In this document: positions 51,701 through 59,754 of the stretch, one piece after another
How positions within the stretch are numbered: position 1 is the first letter of the stretch
How the letters are laid out: the number at the start of each line of letters is the position of its first letter
Assembly (NCBI GenBank): GCA_963712465.1
Contig: CAVQHY010000004.1
Location: forward strand, 868,001 to 932,000
Direction of reading: 5' to 3'
Length of the DNA stretch: 64,000 nt
From: CAVQHY01 sp963712465
GTDB lineage: Bacteria; Actinomycetota; Thermoleophilia; Gaiellales; Gaiellaceae
Made by a program: the position numbers and the translations under genes
The notes under the pieces: model-generated
What the model was told of the DNA's origin: nothing
The model's database searches: none
The model's input: the letters and a program-made list of their open reading frames with translations, nothing else

Positions 51701-52114
51701 ATGGGTGTCGACATCCCGCAGCCGTTCAAGTCGCGAGTCGCCGGTCCGTCGGGTGGCGACATTCCCGTCACGGTCGGCGGCTCACTCGGCGCGATCGGTC
51801 CGGTGACCGTGGACGGCATTCCCGACACCTTCCACATTCACGTCGAGAAGCTCCCGAAGATTCAGCTCGGCGTCGACCCGCTCACCATCAACGCGCACCT
51901 CGATCCCCTCGAGGTCTCGCTGTCGCTGGAGAAGATCCCAGACATTCGTGCCCATCTGCCGGCCGACTTTTCCGTCGGCGTCTCGCTGCTCGGGATGGAG
52001 CTCCTCTGCGTTCGACTCTGTGGCGAGGCTCAGGTCATCACCGAGCCGTACCATCCCAATCCCTGTGAGATCTGTGGTGACGAGAGGGGCACTCGAAAGG
52101 GCGCGGCAGCGTGA
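51701..52114 (+). CDS. Unrecognised beta-rich protein with CEIC motif
   Basis: 137 residues. Repeated short strands (IPVTVGGSLGAIGPVTVDGIP; LPKIQLGVDPLTINAHLDPL; IPDIRAHLPADFSVGVSLLG) suggest a beta-solenoid or barrel; four cysteines lie late (CVRLCGEAQ, PCEICG). I cannot assign a family. No signal peptide. Confidence 0.65.
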   Translation: MGVDIPQPFKSRVAGPSGGDIPVTVGGSLGAIGPVTVDGIPDTFHIHVEKLPKIQLGVDPLTINAHLDPLEVSLSLEKIPDIRAHLPADFSVGVSLLGMELLCVRLCGEAQVITEPYHPNPCEICGDERGTRKGAAA

Positions 52115-52137
52115 GCCCGGCCGGAGGTTAGCCGACC

Positions 52138-52878
52138 GTGGCGAGGAAGAGGGCGAGTACAGGCCCGCTTCGTTTTCGCGGACCTCCCGGCTGGCTTCAA
52201 GCTCTCGCGCCGCCGACGCTCGCCGAGCCGGGATCCTCTCCACCCGGCGTGATCCTGAAGCTTCCGCGGAAGGTCGCCTCGATCGCGCCCCTGCCGCTTT
52301 CGGTGAGCGCCGTGGGCGAGGTGGGGCTGTCGCTCGCGTTCACCCTTCCGGAGACGACGCCTCCCGGTAGCTACGACGGCACGGTCCACGTCGGCGAGCA
52401 GAAGTATCCGATGGTGGCTGACGTCGAGGCCGATCCGAACGTCGTTATCTCCCCCGACCAGCTCGAGCTGCGAGTTGCTCCTGGCGCCGAGGAGGTGGTT
52501 CACCTCAGCGTGCTGAACGCCGGCAATGTCGCGTGCGAGGTCGGGCGGGCGGATGCGTTCGGCCTCTTCGACGTGGCCGGCGCCGAGCGCGGGATCCGCG
52601 CGGCGCTCGGCGGCGAGACACGGAAGGGCGAGCGCCGGGTCGATCGCCTGGCCGACGAGCTCGCGGACGCGCACGGCGGCCTCGTACGGATGCAGGTGAG
52701 AGAAGGCTCCGGAACAATCGAGCCCGGCGAGCTGCGTCACCTTCGCGTCGCGCTGCGCTTCTCGGACCGGCTCCAACCCGGACACACCTATTCGGGAGCA
52801 TGGAGGTTCCACGATCTACGCTACTACGTGCGAGTCGAGGTCACCGGCAGCACAGGGCCGGAGAAGGGGGCCGAATGA
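52138..52878 (+). CDS. Protein with two Ig-like domains
   Basis: 246 residues, GTG start. Two beta-sandwich stretches: LSVSAVGEVGLSLAFTLPET with PGSYDGTVHVGEQKYPMVADV, and NVVISPDQLELRVAPGAEEVVHLSVLNAGNVACEV with LRVALRFSDRLQPGHTYSGAW. The pattern is like bacterial COG1470/NEW3-type Ig domains, but there is no signal peptide, so it appears cytoplasmic. ATGA overlap with the next gene. Confidence 0.65.
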   Translation: MARKRASTGPLRFRGPPGWLQALAPPTLAEPGSSPPGVILKLPRKVASIAPLPLSVSAVGEVGLSLAFTLPETTPPGSYDGTVHVGEQKYPMVADVEADPNVVISPDQLELRVAPGAEEVVHLSVLNAGNVACEVGRADAFGLFDVAGAERGIRAALGGETRKGERRVDRLADELADAHGGLVRMQVREGSGTIEPGELRHLRVALRFSDRLQPGHTYSGAWRFHDLRYYVRVEVTGSTGPEKGAE

Positions 52879-53486
52879 GTACCACCGGCACCAGTCGAGC
52901 TACCGGCGCGATCAGGACGATCGGCGACCTGGTGGACGCCGGCATGAAGGTGGGCGCCGACCTTCTCGAGACGGTCGGAAGCGTACGCCTGTCGGGGTTC
53001 GAGACGCTCCCGACCGCGCTGTCGACGTTGTCGCCGACACAGCGGTGCGGGTGTGCGATACCGCCGCCGTGCTGGGTGCCCAGGCAGCTCGGCGAGGTCA
53101 CGAGTCACGTCTGCCCCGGCGGGACCGCGACGCTCCGGATCCGTGTGACGAACTGCGGGGTGTCGCAGCGCACCATCGCGGCTGAGGCGGCGCCGAAGGA
53201 AACCGGCGTGAGCGTCGCGCCGGGGAAGCTGGCGCTCGGCCCGATGGAGCGCGGCGTCTTCGTCGCCTCGCGCTCGGCCCTTGCGACGGCGGCCACGGGC
53301 GAGGAGCACGAGGCGCTCCTGTGGGTGCACGGGTGTCACGACCACGTCCTTCGCTGGACCGTGAAGGTCGCGAGGCGGGGCACCGACTGCTGTCACGAGA
53401 TCGACGTGGATGACTGCCCCGACCTCGTCCACCACTGGTACGACCACTTCTACTGCGAGCATCCCTGCACGCACGGCCGCGGCTGA
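52875..53486 (+). CDS. Cys/His-rich protein with Ig-like core
   Basis: 203 residues from ATG 52875. An N-terminal amphipathic helix (IGDLVDAGMKVGADLLETVG) leads to a Cys cluster (CGCAIPPPC), an Ig-like core (GTATLRIRVTNCGVSQRTI; GPMERGVFVASRSAL) and a metal-site-like tail (TDCCHEIDVDDC, HHWYDHFYCEHPCTH). The tail's Cys and His suggest metal binding. No family recognised. Confidence 0.65.
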   Translation: MSTTGTSRATGAIRTIGDLVDAGMKVGADLLETVGSVRLSGFETLPTALSTLSPTQRCGCAIPPPCWVPRQLGEVTSHVCPGGTATLRIRVTNCGVSQRTIAAEAAPKETGVSVAPGKLALGPMERGVFVASRSALATAATGEEHEALLWVHGCHDHVLRWTVKVARRGTDCCHEIDVDDCPDLVHHWYDHFYCEHPCTHGRG

Positions 53487-54098
53487 GTGCGTGACATGAA
53501 TGGGTTCTCGTTCGAGGGTTTCGGGCGTCGCGCGCTCGAGGCGAACGTGCGCTACTACGAGGCGGTGGGCCGGGCCAGCGTCGAGTACCTGCGCGCCGTG
53601 GTCGGGGCTCTCGGCGAGGCGCAAGCCGCAGGTGCCCGCGAGGCTCGGCCGGCCGCTGCTCCGCGGCCACGGCCCGTGCCCGCGGAGCGCTCCACGTCGA
53701 CAGCCGCGCCCATCCCTGCGATGGTGCTCGAGGCCGAGGCCGGCTCCGTCGCCCTGGGAGCCTTCCTCGTCGAGAACCGCCTGCGCGAGAAGGTCTCGGC
53801 TCCGATCGTCAGCTCCTCGTTCGTCGACGAGGCTGGAGGCGAGATCAACGCACGCGTCGTCTTCGACCCCGAGGTCGTTACGCTCGAGCCCGGCGAGCAG
53901 CTGCTCGTGCGGATCATGGCCGAGATCGGAGACGAACTCGAGCCCGACCTCGCCTACCGGGGCGACGTCAGCGTGCCTGGCCTGGGAGACTCGACCGTCC
54001 CGATCGTCCTCCGCCGCCGGAGCTCACAGGTGAAGCCGAAGCGCACTGCGGCTCGACGCAAGAAGCCTCCGACCCGCACGCGAAGCACGAGGCGCTAG
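53487..54098 (+). CDS. Helix plus beta-sandwich protein with basic tail (paralogue 2)
   Basis: 203 residues (GTG 53487, or ATG 53496). N-terminal helix FGRRALEANVRYYEAVGRAS and VEYLRAVVGALGEAQAA, a low-complexity linker, a beta domain (INARVVFDPEVVTLEPGEQL; LVRIMAEIGDELEPDLAYRG) and a strongly basic tail (KPKRTAARRKKPPTRTRS). Same plan as the product at 48944. Basic tails could bind nucleic acid or an anionic surface; the helix could bind a lipid surface (inference). Confidence 0.65.
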   Translation: MRDMNGFSFEGFGRRALEANVRYYEAVGRASVEYLRAVVGALGEAQAAGAREARPAAAPRPRPVPAERSTSTAAPIPAMVLEAEAGSVALGAFLVENRLREKVSAPIVSSSFVDEAGGEINARVVFDPEVVTLEPGEQLLVRIMAEIGDELEPDLAYRGDVSVPGLGDSTVPIVLRRRSSQVKPKRTAARRKKPPTRTRSTRR

Positions 54099-54100
54099 AG

Positions 54101-54973
54101 ATGGCGCATGCGCACGGCGAGGACCCGGTCGCCGGCGGACTGCTCGTGAGCGCGATGTGGTCGTACGCCGCTGGCGTCCTTCGCCCGGCACAGGCCCTGA
54201 AGCGCGCGGGCGTGCCGATCGCCAGCTCTGTCCTCGGGGATGAGCCCGTCGGCCTGCCCCGCACCGGTCTGGGTCCCTACTTCTCACAGCGCCAGGACGG
54301 GCCGGTCCTCCTCTCGCATGCGACGCCGCACGATCACCTCGTGGAGGAGTTCGATCGGATGGCCGAGGTCTATGACGCCTTCGTTCAGCCCTTCTCACAG
54401 CCCATCTTCGAGGAGGCGCTTGCCGTTCTGGCCCGGTATCTGTCCCCGAGTTCTCGCGTGCTCGACGCCGGTTGCGGGCCCGGCCGCGAGCTCGGCCATG
54501 TCGCCCGGCTCGTCCCCGACGGCGAGGCCGTCGGCATCGATCTCGCTGCCGGGATGATCAAGACAGCCCACCGGGCCGTCCGTGCAAAGGGTCTCGACAA
54601 CTGCGCCTTCTTCCAGGCCGACGCGGGAGACCTTCCGCGTACGTTCACCGGCAAGTTCGACCTCGTCTACAACTGCCTCGCCCACCATCACTATCCGGAG
54701 CCGAGCGCTGCGGCCGAGTCGATCCTTCGCTGTCTGCGGCCTGGTGGCGTCTACTGCATCGTCGACCCTGGCCCCGCCTGGTACACGCGACTGAGCGCTC
54801 CCCTCGCGAAGCTGGCCGATCCGGGCTGGATCGGTTTCCACACCCCTGACGAGTTCCGTGAGCTCCTCGGGACCGCAGGGTTCGCGCGAACGTCTTGGGT
54901 TGAGCTCCTCCCGGGCTTCGGCGTCGCGATTGGTCAGAAGGCTCGTTCCGCCCAGGCTGTCCGCCGCTCCTGA
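54101..54973 (+). CDS. Class I SAM-dependent methyltransferase
   Basis: 290 residues. An N-terminal extension (about 70 residues) precedes the UbiE-like core: VLDAGCGPGRELGHVARLV (SAM motif I), GEAVGIDLAAGM, and FDLVYNCLAHHHYPEPSAAA (motif II), then LRPGGVYCIVDPG. Related enzymes methylate quinones and other isoprenoids, which would fit the operon; substrate unproven. It starts 3 bp after the previous stop. Confidence 0.88.
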   Translation: MAHAHGEDPVAGGLLVSAMWSYAAGVLRPAQALKRAGVPIASSVLGDEPVGLPRTGLGPYFSQRQDGPVLLSHATPHDHLVEEFDRMAEVYDAFVQPFSQPIFEEALAVLARYLSPSSRVLDAGCGPGRELGHVARLVPDGEAVGIDLAAGMIKTAHRAVRAKGLDNCAFFQADAGDLPRTFTGKFDLVYNCLAHHHYPEPSAAAESILRCLRPGGVYCIVDPGPAWYTRLSAPLAKLADPGWIGFHTPDEFRELLGTAGFARTSWVELLPGFGVAIGQKARSAQAVRRS

Positions 54974-55030
54974 GTCGGGCGAGGCGGAGAAGCTGGCGGC
55001 GAACGCGACCGGCCGCGCGAGTCGGCAGTT

Positions 55031-56173
55031 GTGACCGGCGCTCCGGGGGCATACGCTTCGCGCTCAGTGGCGGTGGACACAGCTACCGGGCCGGCGCTTG
55101 TGGCTGCCGACCGTGGGTCGCTCGTACTCACGGACATCTCCGGCTATACGGCGTATCTCCTGGGGACGGAGCTGGAGCACGCGCAGGATGTGCTGTCGGA
55201 TCTGATGGGGGTGGTCGTCGGAACGTTGCAGCCGCCGCTGCGGGTGACGAAGCTCGAAGGGGACGCGATCTTCTCCTACGCGCTCGACGGCGCGTGCGGC
55301 GCGTCCACCTTGCTCGACTCGATCGAGCGGTCGTACTTCGCGTTCCGTTCGCGTCAGCGCGACATCGACCATGCGACGTCGTGCACGTGCGAAGCCTGCA
55401 AGCGGATCCCGACGCTCGATCTCAAGTTCATCCTCCATCACGGCAGCTTCGTCCGCCGTGACCTCGGGGGCAACGAGGAGCTCACGGGCCGCGACGTGAT
55501 CGTCCTGCACCGTCTTTCGAAGAACTCCGCAGCCGAGGCGCTGGGCACGAAGGGCTACGTGCTGTGTACGGACGAGTGCATGACTGCGCTCGGTCTCGAC
55601 GGCGCGGCACTCGGGATGCAGGCGCACGTCGAGCACTACGACGACGTGGGCGAGATCATGTGCTGCCTCGAGAACCTCGGCGAGCGCTGGAGCGCCGAGG
55701 GCGACCGGCAGCGCGTCTACGTCAGCGCGCAGGACGCGAGCTTCGAGCGCACGCTGACGGTGCCGGTCGACCGCACCACGGCGTGGGAGTGGATGACTGC
55801 GCCCGAGAAGCGCGTGCTCTACGCAGCGGACGACGTCACCCTCATGTCCCCCGGTGGGCGTCAGCGCGCCGGAGTGACGAACCACTGCATGCACGGGCCC
55901 GACGTCATCATCGAGCACATCGTGGACTGGCGTCCCTTCGACTACTTCACGAAGAGCTACGACCTCCCGGGCGTCGGTGAGATGCCGTGGACATTCGAGC
56001 TCACGGAGGAAAACGGCGCGACGACGATCTCGGTTCGTGGCGAGCCGCTCACGGGCGACCGGCAGACGGCCTGGCTGCAGCTTTGCGACGACGTTCTCGC
56101 GCTCCTCGACCACAACGCGCACGGGCTCGTCGAGCAGCTCTCGCGCGTCGCAGCCGAAGGCTCTTCTCCCTAG
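55031..56173 (+). CDS. Cyclase-like DUF2652 plus SRPBCC protein
   Basis: 380 residues, GTG start. N-terminal half reads SLVLTDISGYTAYLLGTELE and LRVTKLEGDAIFSYAL, a class-III-cyclase-like DUF2652 domain; the catalytic metal Asp is present (LTDISG) but the second site is EGDA. The C-terminal half (LTVPVDRTTAWEWMTAPEK, then GVTNHCMHGPDVIIEHIVDW) is SRPBCC, a hydrophobic-ligand-binding fold. Cyclase activity is doubtful. Probably the last gene of the operon. Confidence 0.8.
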   Translation: MTGAPGAYASRSVAVDTATGPALVAADRGSLVLTDISGYTAYLLGTELEHAQDVLSDLMGVVVGTLQPPLRVTKLEGDAIFSYALDGACGASTLLDSIERSYFAFRSRQRDIDHATSCTCEACKRIPTLDLKFILHHGSFVRRDLGGNEELTGRDVIVLHRLSKNSAAEALGTKGYVLCTDECMTALGLDGAALGMQAHVEHYDDVGEIMCCLENLGERWSAEGDRQRVYVSAQDASFERTLTVPVDRTTAWEWMTAPEKRVLYAADDVTLMSPGGRQRAGVTNHCMHGPDVIIEHIVDWRPFDYFTKSYDLPGVGEMPWTFELTEENGATTISVRGEPLTGDRQTAWLQLCDDVLALLDHNAHGLVEQLSRVAAEGSSP

Positions 56174-56248
56174 CGGGCCAACCCGCCGCGCAGCAACCTG
56201 AGCCCGCTCGATGTGAGCTGAGCAGGCAGACGCGGCCCTTTGCCGTGG

Positions 56249-56731
56249 TCACCCGGGAAGTGCGTCCGCCGCCGCCTCGACCGCCTGCTCCTGGAGCCAG
56301 CTCAGGTAGCCGTAGAGCGCGAGGTCAGGGGCCCTCGGGTCGCTCGAGTCGATGCCGTGGAGGAGCGCCTCCTCGCCGACGTCGAGGCGGGTGCCGAGCA
56401 CGAGGCGGAGATCGTTCAGCACCGTCAGCCACGCCCCCAGCTCCTCCTCCGAGAGCTTGCCGGCGTCGAGTGACGCGACGAAGACCCGCCGGGCGGCGCG
56501 GCGGCCCTCGAGCAGGTCGTCGCGCATGAGCTCGCGGTACTCGGCCTCCTCCTCGGGGTCGTCCGCGTACGCGGGCGGGAAGAGACGACGTAGATCCGTC
56601 GCCTCCGTGCCGTCCGACAGGCGGGCATCGAGCTCGCTGGCCAGGTGCGCCAGGATCTCGCGCTCCTCCCTGGACAGCCGCAACCGCACCGTGCCGTCAC
56701 GGTCGCGCTGCAGGGTCCGGCGGCCGAGCAT
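56249..56731 (-). CDS. DUF2017 protein
   Basis: 160 residues from ATG 56731, overlapping the clpS stop. VRLRLSREEREILAHLASEL and RDDLLEGRRAARRVFVASLD, with YLSWLQEQAVEA at the end, match DUF2017, which in Actinobacteria nearly always follows clpS. Role unknown, probably linked to regulated proteolysis. Confidence 0.85.
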   Translation of the reverse strand: MLGRRTLQRDRDGTVRLRLSREEREILAHLASELDARLSDGTEATDLRRLFPPAYADDPEEEAEYRELMRDDLLEGRRAARRVFVASLDAGKLSEEELGAWLTVLNDLRLVLGTRLDVGEEALLHGIDSSDPRAPDLALYGYLSWLQEQAVEAAADALPG

Positions 56732-57033
56732 CAGTCCTGCCGAAGCGTCGCCCAGAGCCCGTGCGCGTGGAGGCGGGCGACGTCGTGCTCGGCCTTCTCG
56801 CGCGTGCCGCTCGAGACGACCGCCTTCCCCTCGTGATGCACCTGGAGCATGAGCTTCGTTGCCTTGGCGCGCGAGTAGCCGAACAGCTTCTGGAACACGA
56901 GCGTGACGTACGACATCAGATTGATCGGGTCGTTCCACACGATCACGATCCAGGGTGGATCGTGTCGGGGCGCCTCGTCGCGTTCCGGCTTGCCGACCTC
57001 GACCTCCGCCGGCTCGAGCGTCGTCGGGCTCAT
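56731..57033 (-). CDS. clpS: ATP-dependent Clp protease adaptor ClpS
   Basis: 100 residues from ATG 57033. PPWIVIVWNDPINLMSYVTLVFQKLF is the ClpS N-degron-binding signature (WNDPxN), followed by KATKLMLQVHHEGKAVV and the EKAEHDVARLHAHGLWATL end. ClpS delivers N-end-rule substrates to ClpC/ClpA. Start/stop overlap with the DUF2017 gene implies co-translation. Confidence 0.95.
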   Translation of the reverse strand: MSPTTLEPAEVEVGKPERDEAPRHDPPWIVIVWNDPINLMSYVTLVFQKLFGYSRAKATKLMLQVHHEGKAVVSSGTREKAEHDVARLHAHGLWATLRQD

Positions 57034-57119
57034 CCGACGATTGTGGCAGCGCCACGCCCCGCGAGTCGGCCGGAAATTCGTCGGCAGGGAAGGCGCCGGC
57101 GCCGCCGAAGGGCAGGATC

Positions 57120-57710
57120 GTGCCCGGATCGCGACCGCAGCACGCCGACGATCACTCGACCGAGGCGACGATCGAGCTTCGTTCTCCCGAGCTCGAACCG
57201 CCGCGCCGGCCTCGCCGACGACCGCCTCGCCGCACGCTGCTCGGCGACGTGCGGCTGATCGGCTGCGCATGCCGTGCCCGCGTCGCCGTACTCAGCCCCG
57301 AAGTTCCGCGGCGACAGCGGAGGGCCCGTGGCCTGGCCGCCGCGGCGCTCCTCGCAGCGCTTCTCGCGGTCGGCTTCGGGGGCCAGGGATCGGAATCGTC
57401 CAACGCGAGCTCAGCTCTTGTTCCGGCCACTGCGCCCGGGCCAAAGACGAAGCCCTATCGTCTCGTGACCGGCGGACGACTGGAGCCGGGCGAGCGCGGG
57501 CTGGCGGTCAGGAAGCTCCAGAAGGCGTTGATCCTGCTCGGGATGGACCCTGGAAAGCCCGACGGCGCCTACGGCGAGCGAACCGCTGGAGCGGTGGCAG
57601 CGTTCAAGACGAGCCGTGGATTGCCCGCCGACGGGATCGTCGACCGACGCACCGTACGCCAGATCAATCGCGTGCTGGCCGAGATCGCGGCCGAGTCCCC
57701 GGCGTCCTGA
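57120..57710 (+). CDS. Membrane-anchored peptidoglycan-binding protein
   Basis: 196 residues from GTG 57120 (AGGGCAGGA upstream). A basic Arg/Pro-rich cytoplasmic start, one membrane segment (GLAAAALLAALLAVGFGG) and a C-terminal PG_binding_1 domain (LAVRKLQKALILLGMDPGKP, DGAYGERTAGAVAAFKTSRG, LPADGIVDRRTVRQINR). Likely anchors to the cell wall; no catalytic domain is present. Confidence 0.85.
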   Translation: MPGSRPQHADDHSTEATIELRSPELEPPRRPRRRPPRRTLLGDVRLIGCACRARVAVLSPEVPRRQRRARGLAAAALLAALLAVGFGGQGSESSNASSALVPATAPGPKTKPYRLVTGGRLEPGERGLAVRKLQKALILLGMDPGKPDGAYGERTAGAVAAFKTSRGLPADGIVDRRTVRQINRVLAEIAAESPAS

Positions 57711-57868
57711 GGTTCGCGATCCAGGTTGAGAAAGGCGAGCCCGCGCTGGTCGAAAGCTGACCGATAGGGGAGGACCGGGCCGAGCGGGCAGGGGCCGAGC
57801 TCGACCTCATGCATCACTAGTCACAAACTCACAGCCCGACACCCCGCAAAGAGTTGGCTTCCGGGGAC

Positions 57869-57897
57869 TTGTCCATAGACGAAAAATCGGTTATCCT
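57869..57897 (+). promoter_or_regulatory. Sigma-A-like promoter of the response regulator
   Basis: TTGTCC (57869-57874), 17-bp spacer, TATCCT (57892-57897). The leader then has an AACGGG/CCCGTT hairpin around 57910-57930 before ATG 57981. The rest of 57711-57868 shows nothing. Confidence 0.55.
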
Positions 57898-57980
57898 GCG
57901 ATCGCCCGAACGGGTAGGGCACCACCCCGTTTTCGGGGGAGAGAAGAGACAACCACGATGATCGGAAGGCGGCCCTTTCG

Positions 57981-58643
57981 ATGGAACTTGACGACCGCAC
58001 CGCGGTCCTGCTTGATCAGCATCCACTCTGGCTGGATGCTGTCGAGAACGTTGTAACCCGGGCGGAGGTTCAGGTCGTGGGCAGGGCCACGAACCCGGCC
58101 GATGCGCTTCGGCTGGTTGAGACCGTTCGCCCGAGGGTGTTCGTGACGGGGATCGAGATGCCGGCGGGATCGATCGATGGCATCGCCTGCCTCAGACAGG
58201 CACGCCAATGCGTACCTGACCTCAAGGTCATCGTGCTTTCCAGCTACGAAGACCCGGGCCACATCGATGCCGCCCTCGAGGCTGGCGCGGCTGCGTACGT
58301 CATCAAGACCGCCGAGCCCGACGATCTTGCGGCGGCCATCAGGCAGGTTTTCGACCACTCGATCTATCTCGCGGGCGCACGCCCCGGTTTTGCGCCGGCC
58401 CGCGTACAGACGATCAAGTCGCCGGGACTCACCCGCCGTGAGGTGGAGATCCTCCAGCTCGTCTCGGAGGGCATATCGAATGCCGAGCTCGCCAAGATGC
58501 TCTGGGTCACCGAGCAGACGGTGAAGTTCCATCTGTCGAACATCTACCGAAAGCTCGGTGTGTCGAACCGCACCGAGGCCAGCAGGTGGGCTCAGGTCAA
58601 CGGCTTGCTCGACGCGCCGACACACCGCACGGCGGTTGCGTAG
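57981..58643 (+). CDS. NarL/LuxR-type response regulator with degenerate receiver
   Basis: 220 residues. The receiver domain lacks the phospho-acceptor: where family members read LLDxxMP this one reads VTGIEMP (Gly57), and the acidic pair is Asp-Gln (LLDQHP). The Ser (VIVLSSYE) and Lys (YVIKTAEP) switch residues remain. The C-terminal LuxR domain (LTRREVEILQLVSEGISNAE; TVKFHLSNIYRKLGVSNRTE) is intact. So it should bind DNA but not respond by Asp phosphorylation. No histidine kinase is adjacent. Confidence 0.88.
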   Translation: MELDDRTAVLLDQHPLWLDAVENVVTRAEVQVVGRATNPADALRLVETVRPRVFVTGIEMPAGSIDGIACLRQARQCVPDLKVIVLSSYEDPGHIDAALEAGAAAYVIKTAEPDDLAAAIRQVFDHSIYLAGARPGFAPARVQTIKSPGLTRREVEILQLVSEGISNAELAKMLWVTEQTVKFHLSNIYRKLGVSNRTEASRWAQVNGLLDAPTHRTAVA

Positions 58644-58650
58644 GGCGCAC

Positions 58651-59085
58651 CTATGACGCCCGGCGGCTCATCGCCATAGCCGTGGGGCTGTGAGCATCGC
58701 TGTTTGGCCATGGTGGTTGCCGTCCCTTGAGCACGATCGGCCATCGGGCAGAGCAGACGCCCCCGTCGAGCTCGGTGCCATCGTGGTCGAAAGCGCGCCA
58801 GACGAGATCCGGTCCATGTTCGACCGACTCGACTACAACGCCGCCGTCGGAGAGCCAGTAGGTGCGGCCCTCAGACAGGTAGAACCTGGGACCTTCCTCG
58901 GTGAGAATGACATCGACGGGGCTGGAAGCGCCCGTAGCGGCGACGATGGACTCCCATTCTGCGAGTGAGCGCCCATCAGGGGATTCGAGCGGGATCTCGT
59001 CGGTCTTCATCGATCCGTCTTCGTACTCAATCGACACGAGCGGTCTGGCACTGGAGTCGAGTCTAACCGATCCGGGGGAAGTCAA
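58651..59085 (-). CDS. Hypothetical protein
   Basis: 144 residues (TTG start; an ATG 25 codons later is possible). Reads as a compact alpha/beta protein (LAEWESIVAATGASSPVDVI; GPRFYLSEGRTYWLSDGGVV) without signal peptide or known motif. Convergent with the response regulator. Confidence 0.5.
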   Translation of the reverse strand: MTSPGSVRLDSSARPLVSIEYEDGSMKTDEIPLESPDGRSLAEWESIVAATGASSPVDVILTEEGPRFYLSEGRTYWLSDGGVVVESVEHGPDLVWRAFDHDGTELDGGVCSARWPIVLKGRQPPWPNSDAHSPTAMAMSRRAS

Positions 59086-59094
59086 TACATTCGT

Positions 59095-59754
59095 TCAGGT
59101 CGGCCTTGTGGGGCCTGGAGATCTGAGGGGCGGCGGGCCCGTCGACTCTTCGATCTCGTTTCCCCTATCGCCAAAACGTCTCACAGTCCGCGCTGGAGCG
59201 CCGACAGCGACCGAGTGGTCTGGCACGTCGTCGAGCACGACGGCGTTCGCGCCGATGACAGCGCCGCAGCCGATCCGCACCCCGGGTCCGACGACCACGT
59301 TCTCGCCCAGCCACGCGCCGTCTCCGATCTCGACCGGCCCGACGCGCGTGATCCCCTGATCGAGGACTGCTCGGGCGGGATCCTCGAACGCGTGCATGTG
59401 GTCTGCGATGTAGACGTTTCGTGCCAGCAGAACCTTGCGGCCGAGGCGCACCGACTGTGTCGCAGAGAGGACGCAGTTGCCAACGATGCTCGTCCCGTCG
59501 CCGATCTCGATCGCCAGGCCGTTACCGGAATGCTCCTCAAGTGCCTGGAGCCACGATCCGGGGCCGACGAAGACGCCGCTCCCGAGGGCGATCCGGCTCT
59601 CACCGGACACACGCACCGGGGGTTGGATGACCGTCCTCGAGCCGAATGAGGCAAACGCCCCGGAAACCCCGACCGAGAAGCCCTTCCCCCATGCTCGACC
59701 GGCAAGCCGGTAGGCGCCGAAGAGACCGCGCCCAACCACGCTCCTTCCGTTCAC
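59095..59754 (-). CDS. Left-handed beta-helix (hexapeptide) acyltransferase
   Basis: About 219 residues from GTG 59754. Hexapeptide turns run through IALGSGVFVGPGSW, IEIGDGTSIVGNCVL, LLARNVYIADHMHAF (the His-containing catalytic turn), VEIGDGAWLGENVVVGPGVR and GAVIGANAVVLDDVPDHSVAVGAPAR. WbbJ/LpxA-like O-acetyltransferase fold, probably modifying a surface sugar; it fits the polysaccharide genes at 61952-64000. Confidence 0.85.
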   Translation of the reverse strand: MNGRSVVGRGLFGAYRLAGRAWGKGFSVGVSGAFASFGSRTVIQPPVRVSGESRIALGSGVFVGPGSWLQALEEHSGNGLAIEIGDGTSIVGNCVLSATQSVRLGRKVLLARNVYIADHMHAFEDPARAVLDQGITRVGPVEIGDGAWLGENVVVGPGVRIGCGAVIGANAVVLDDVPDHSVAVGAPARTVRRFGDRGNEIEESTGPPPLRSPGPTRPT

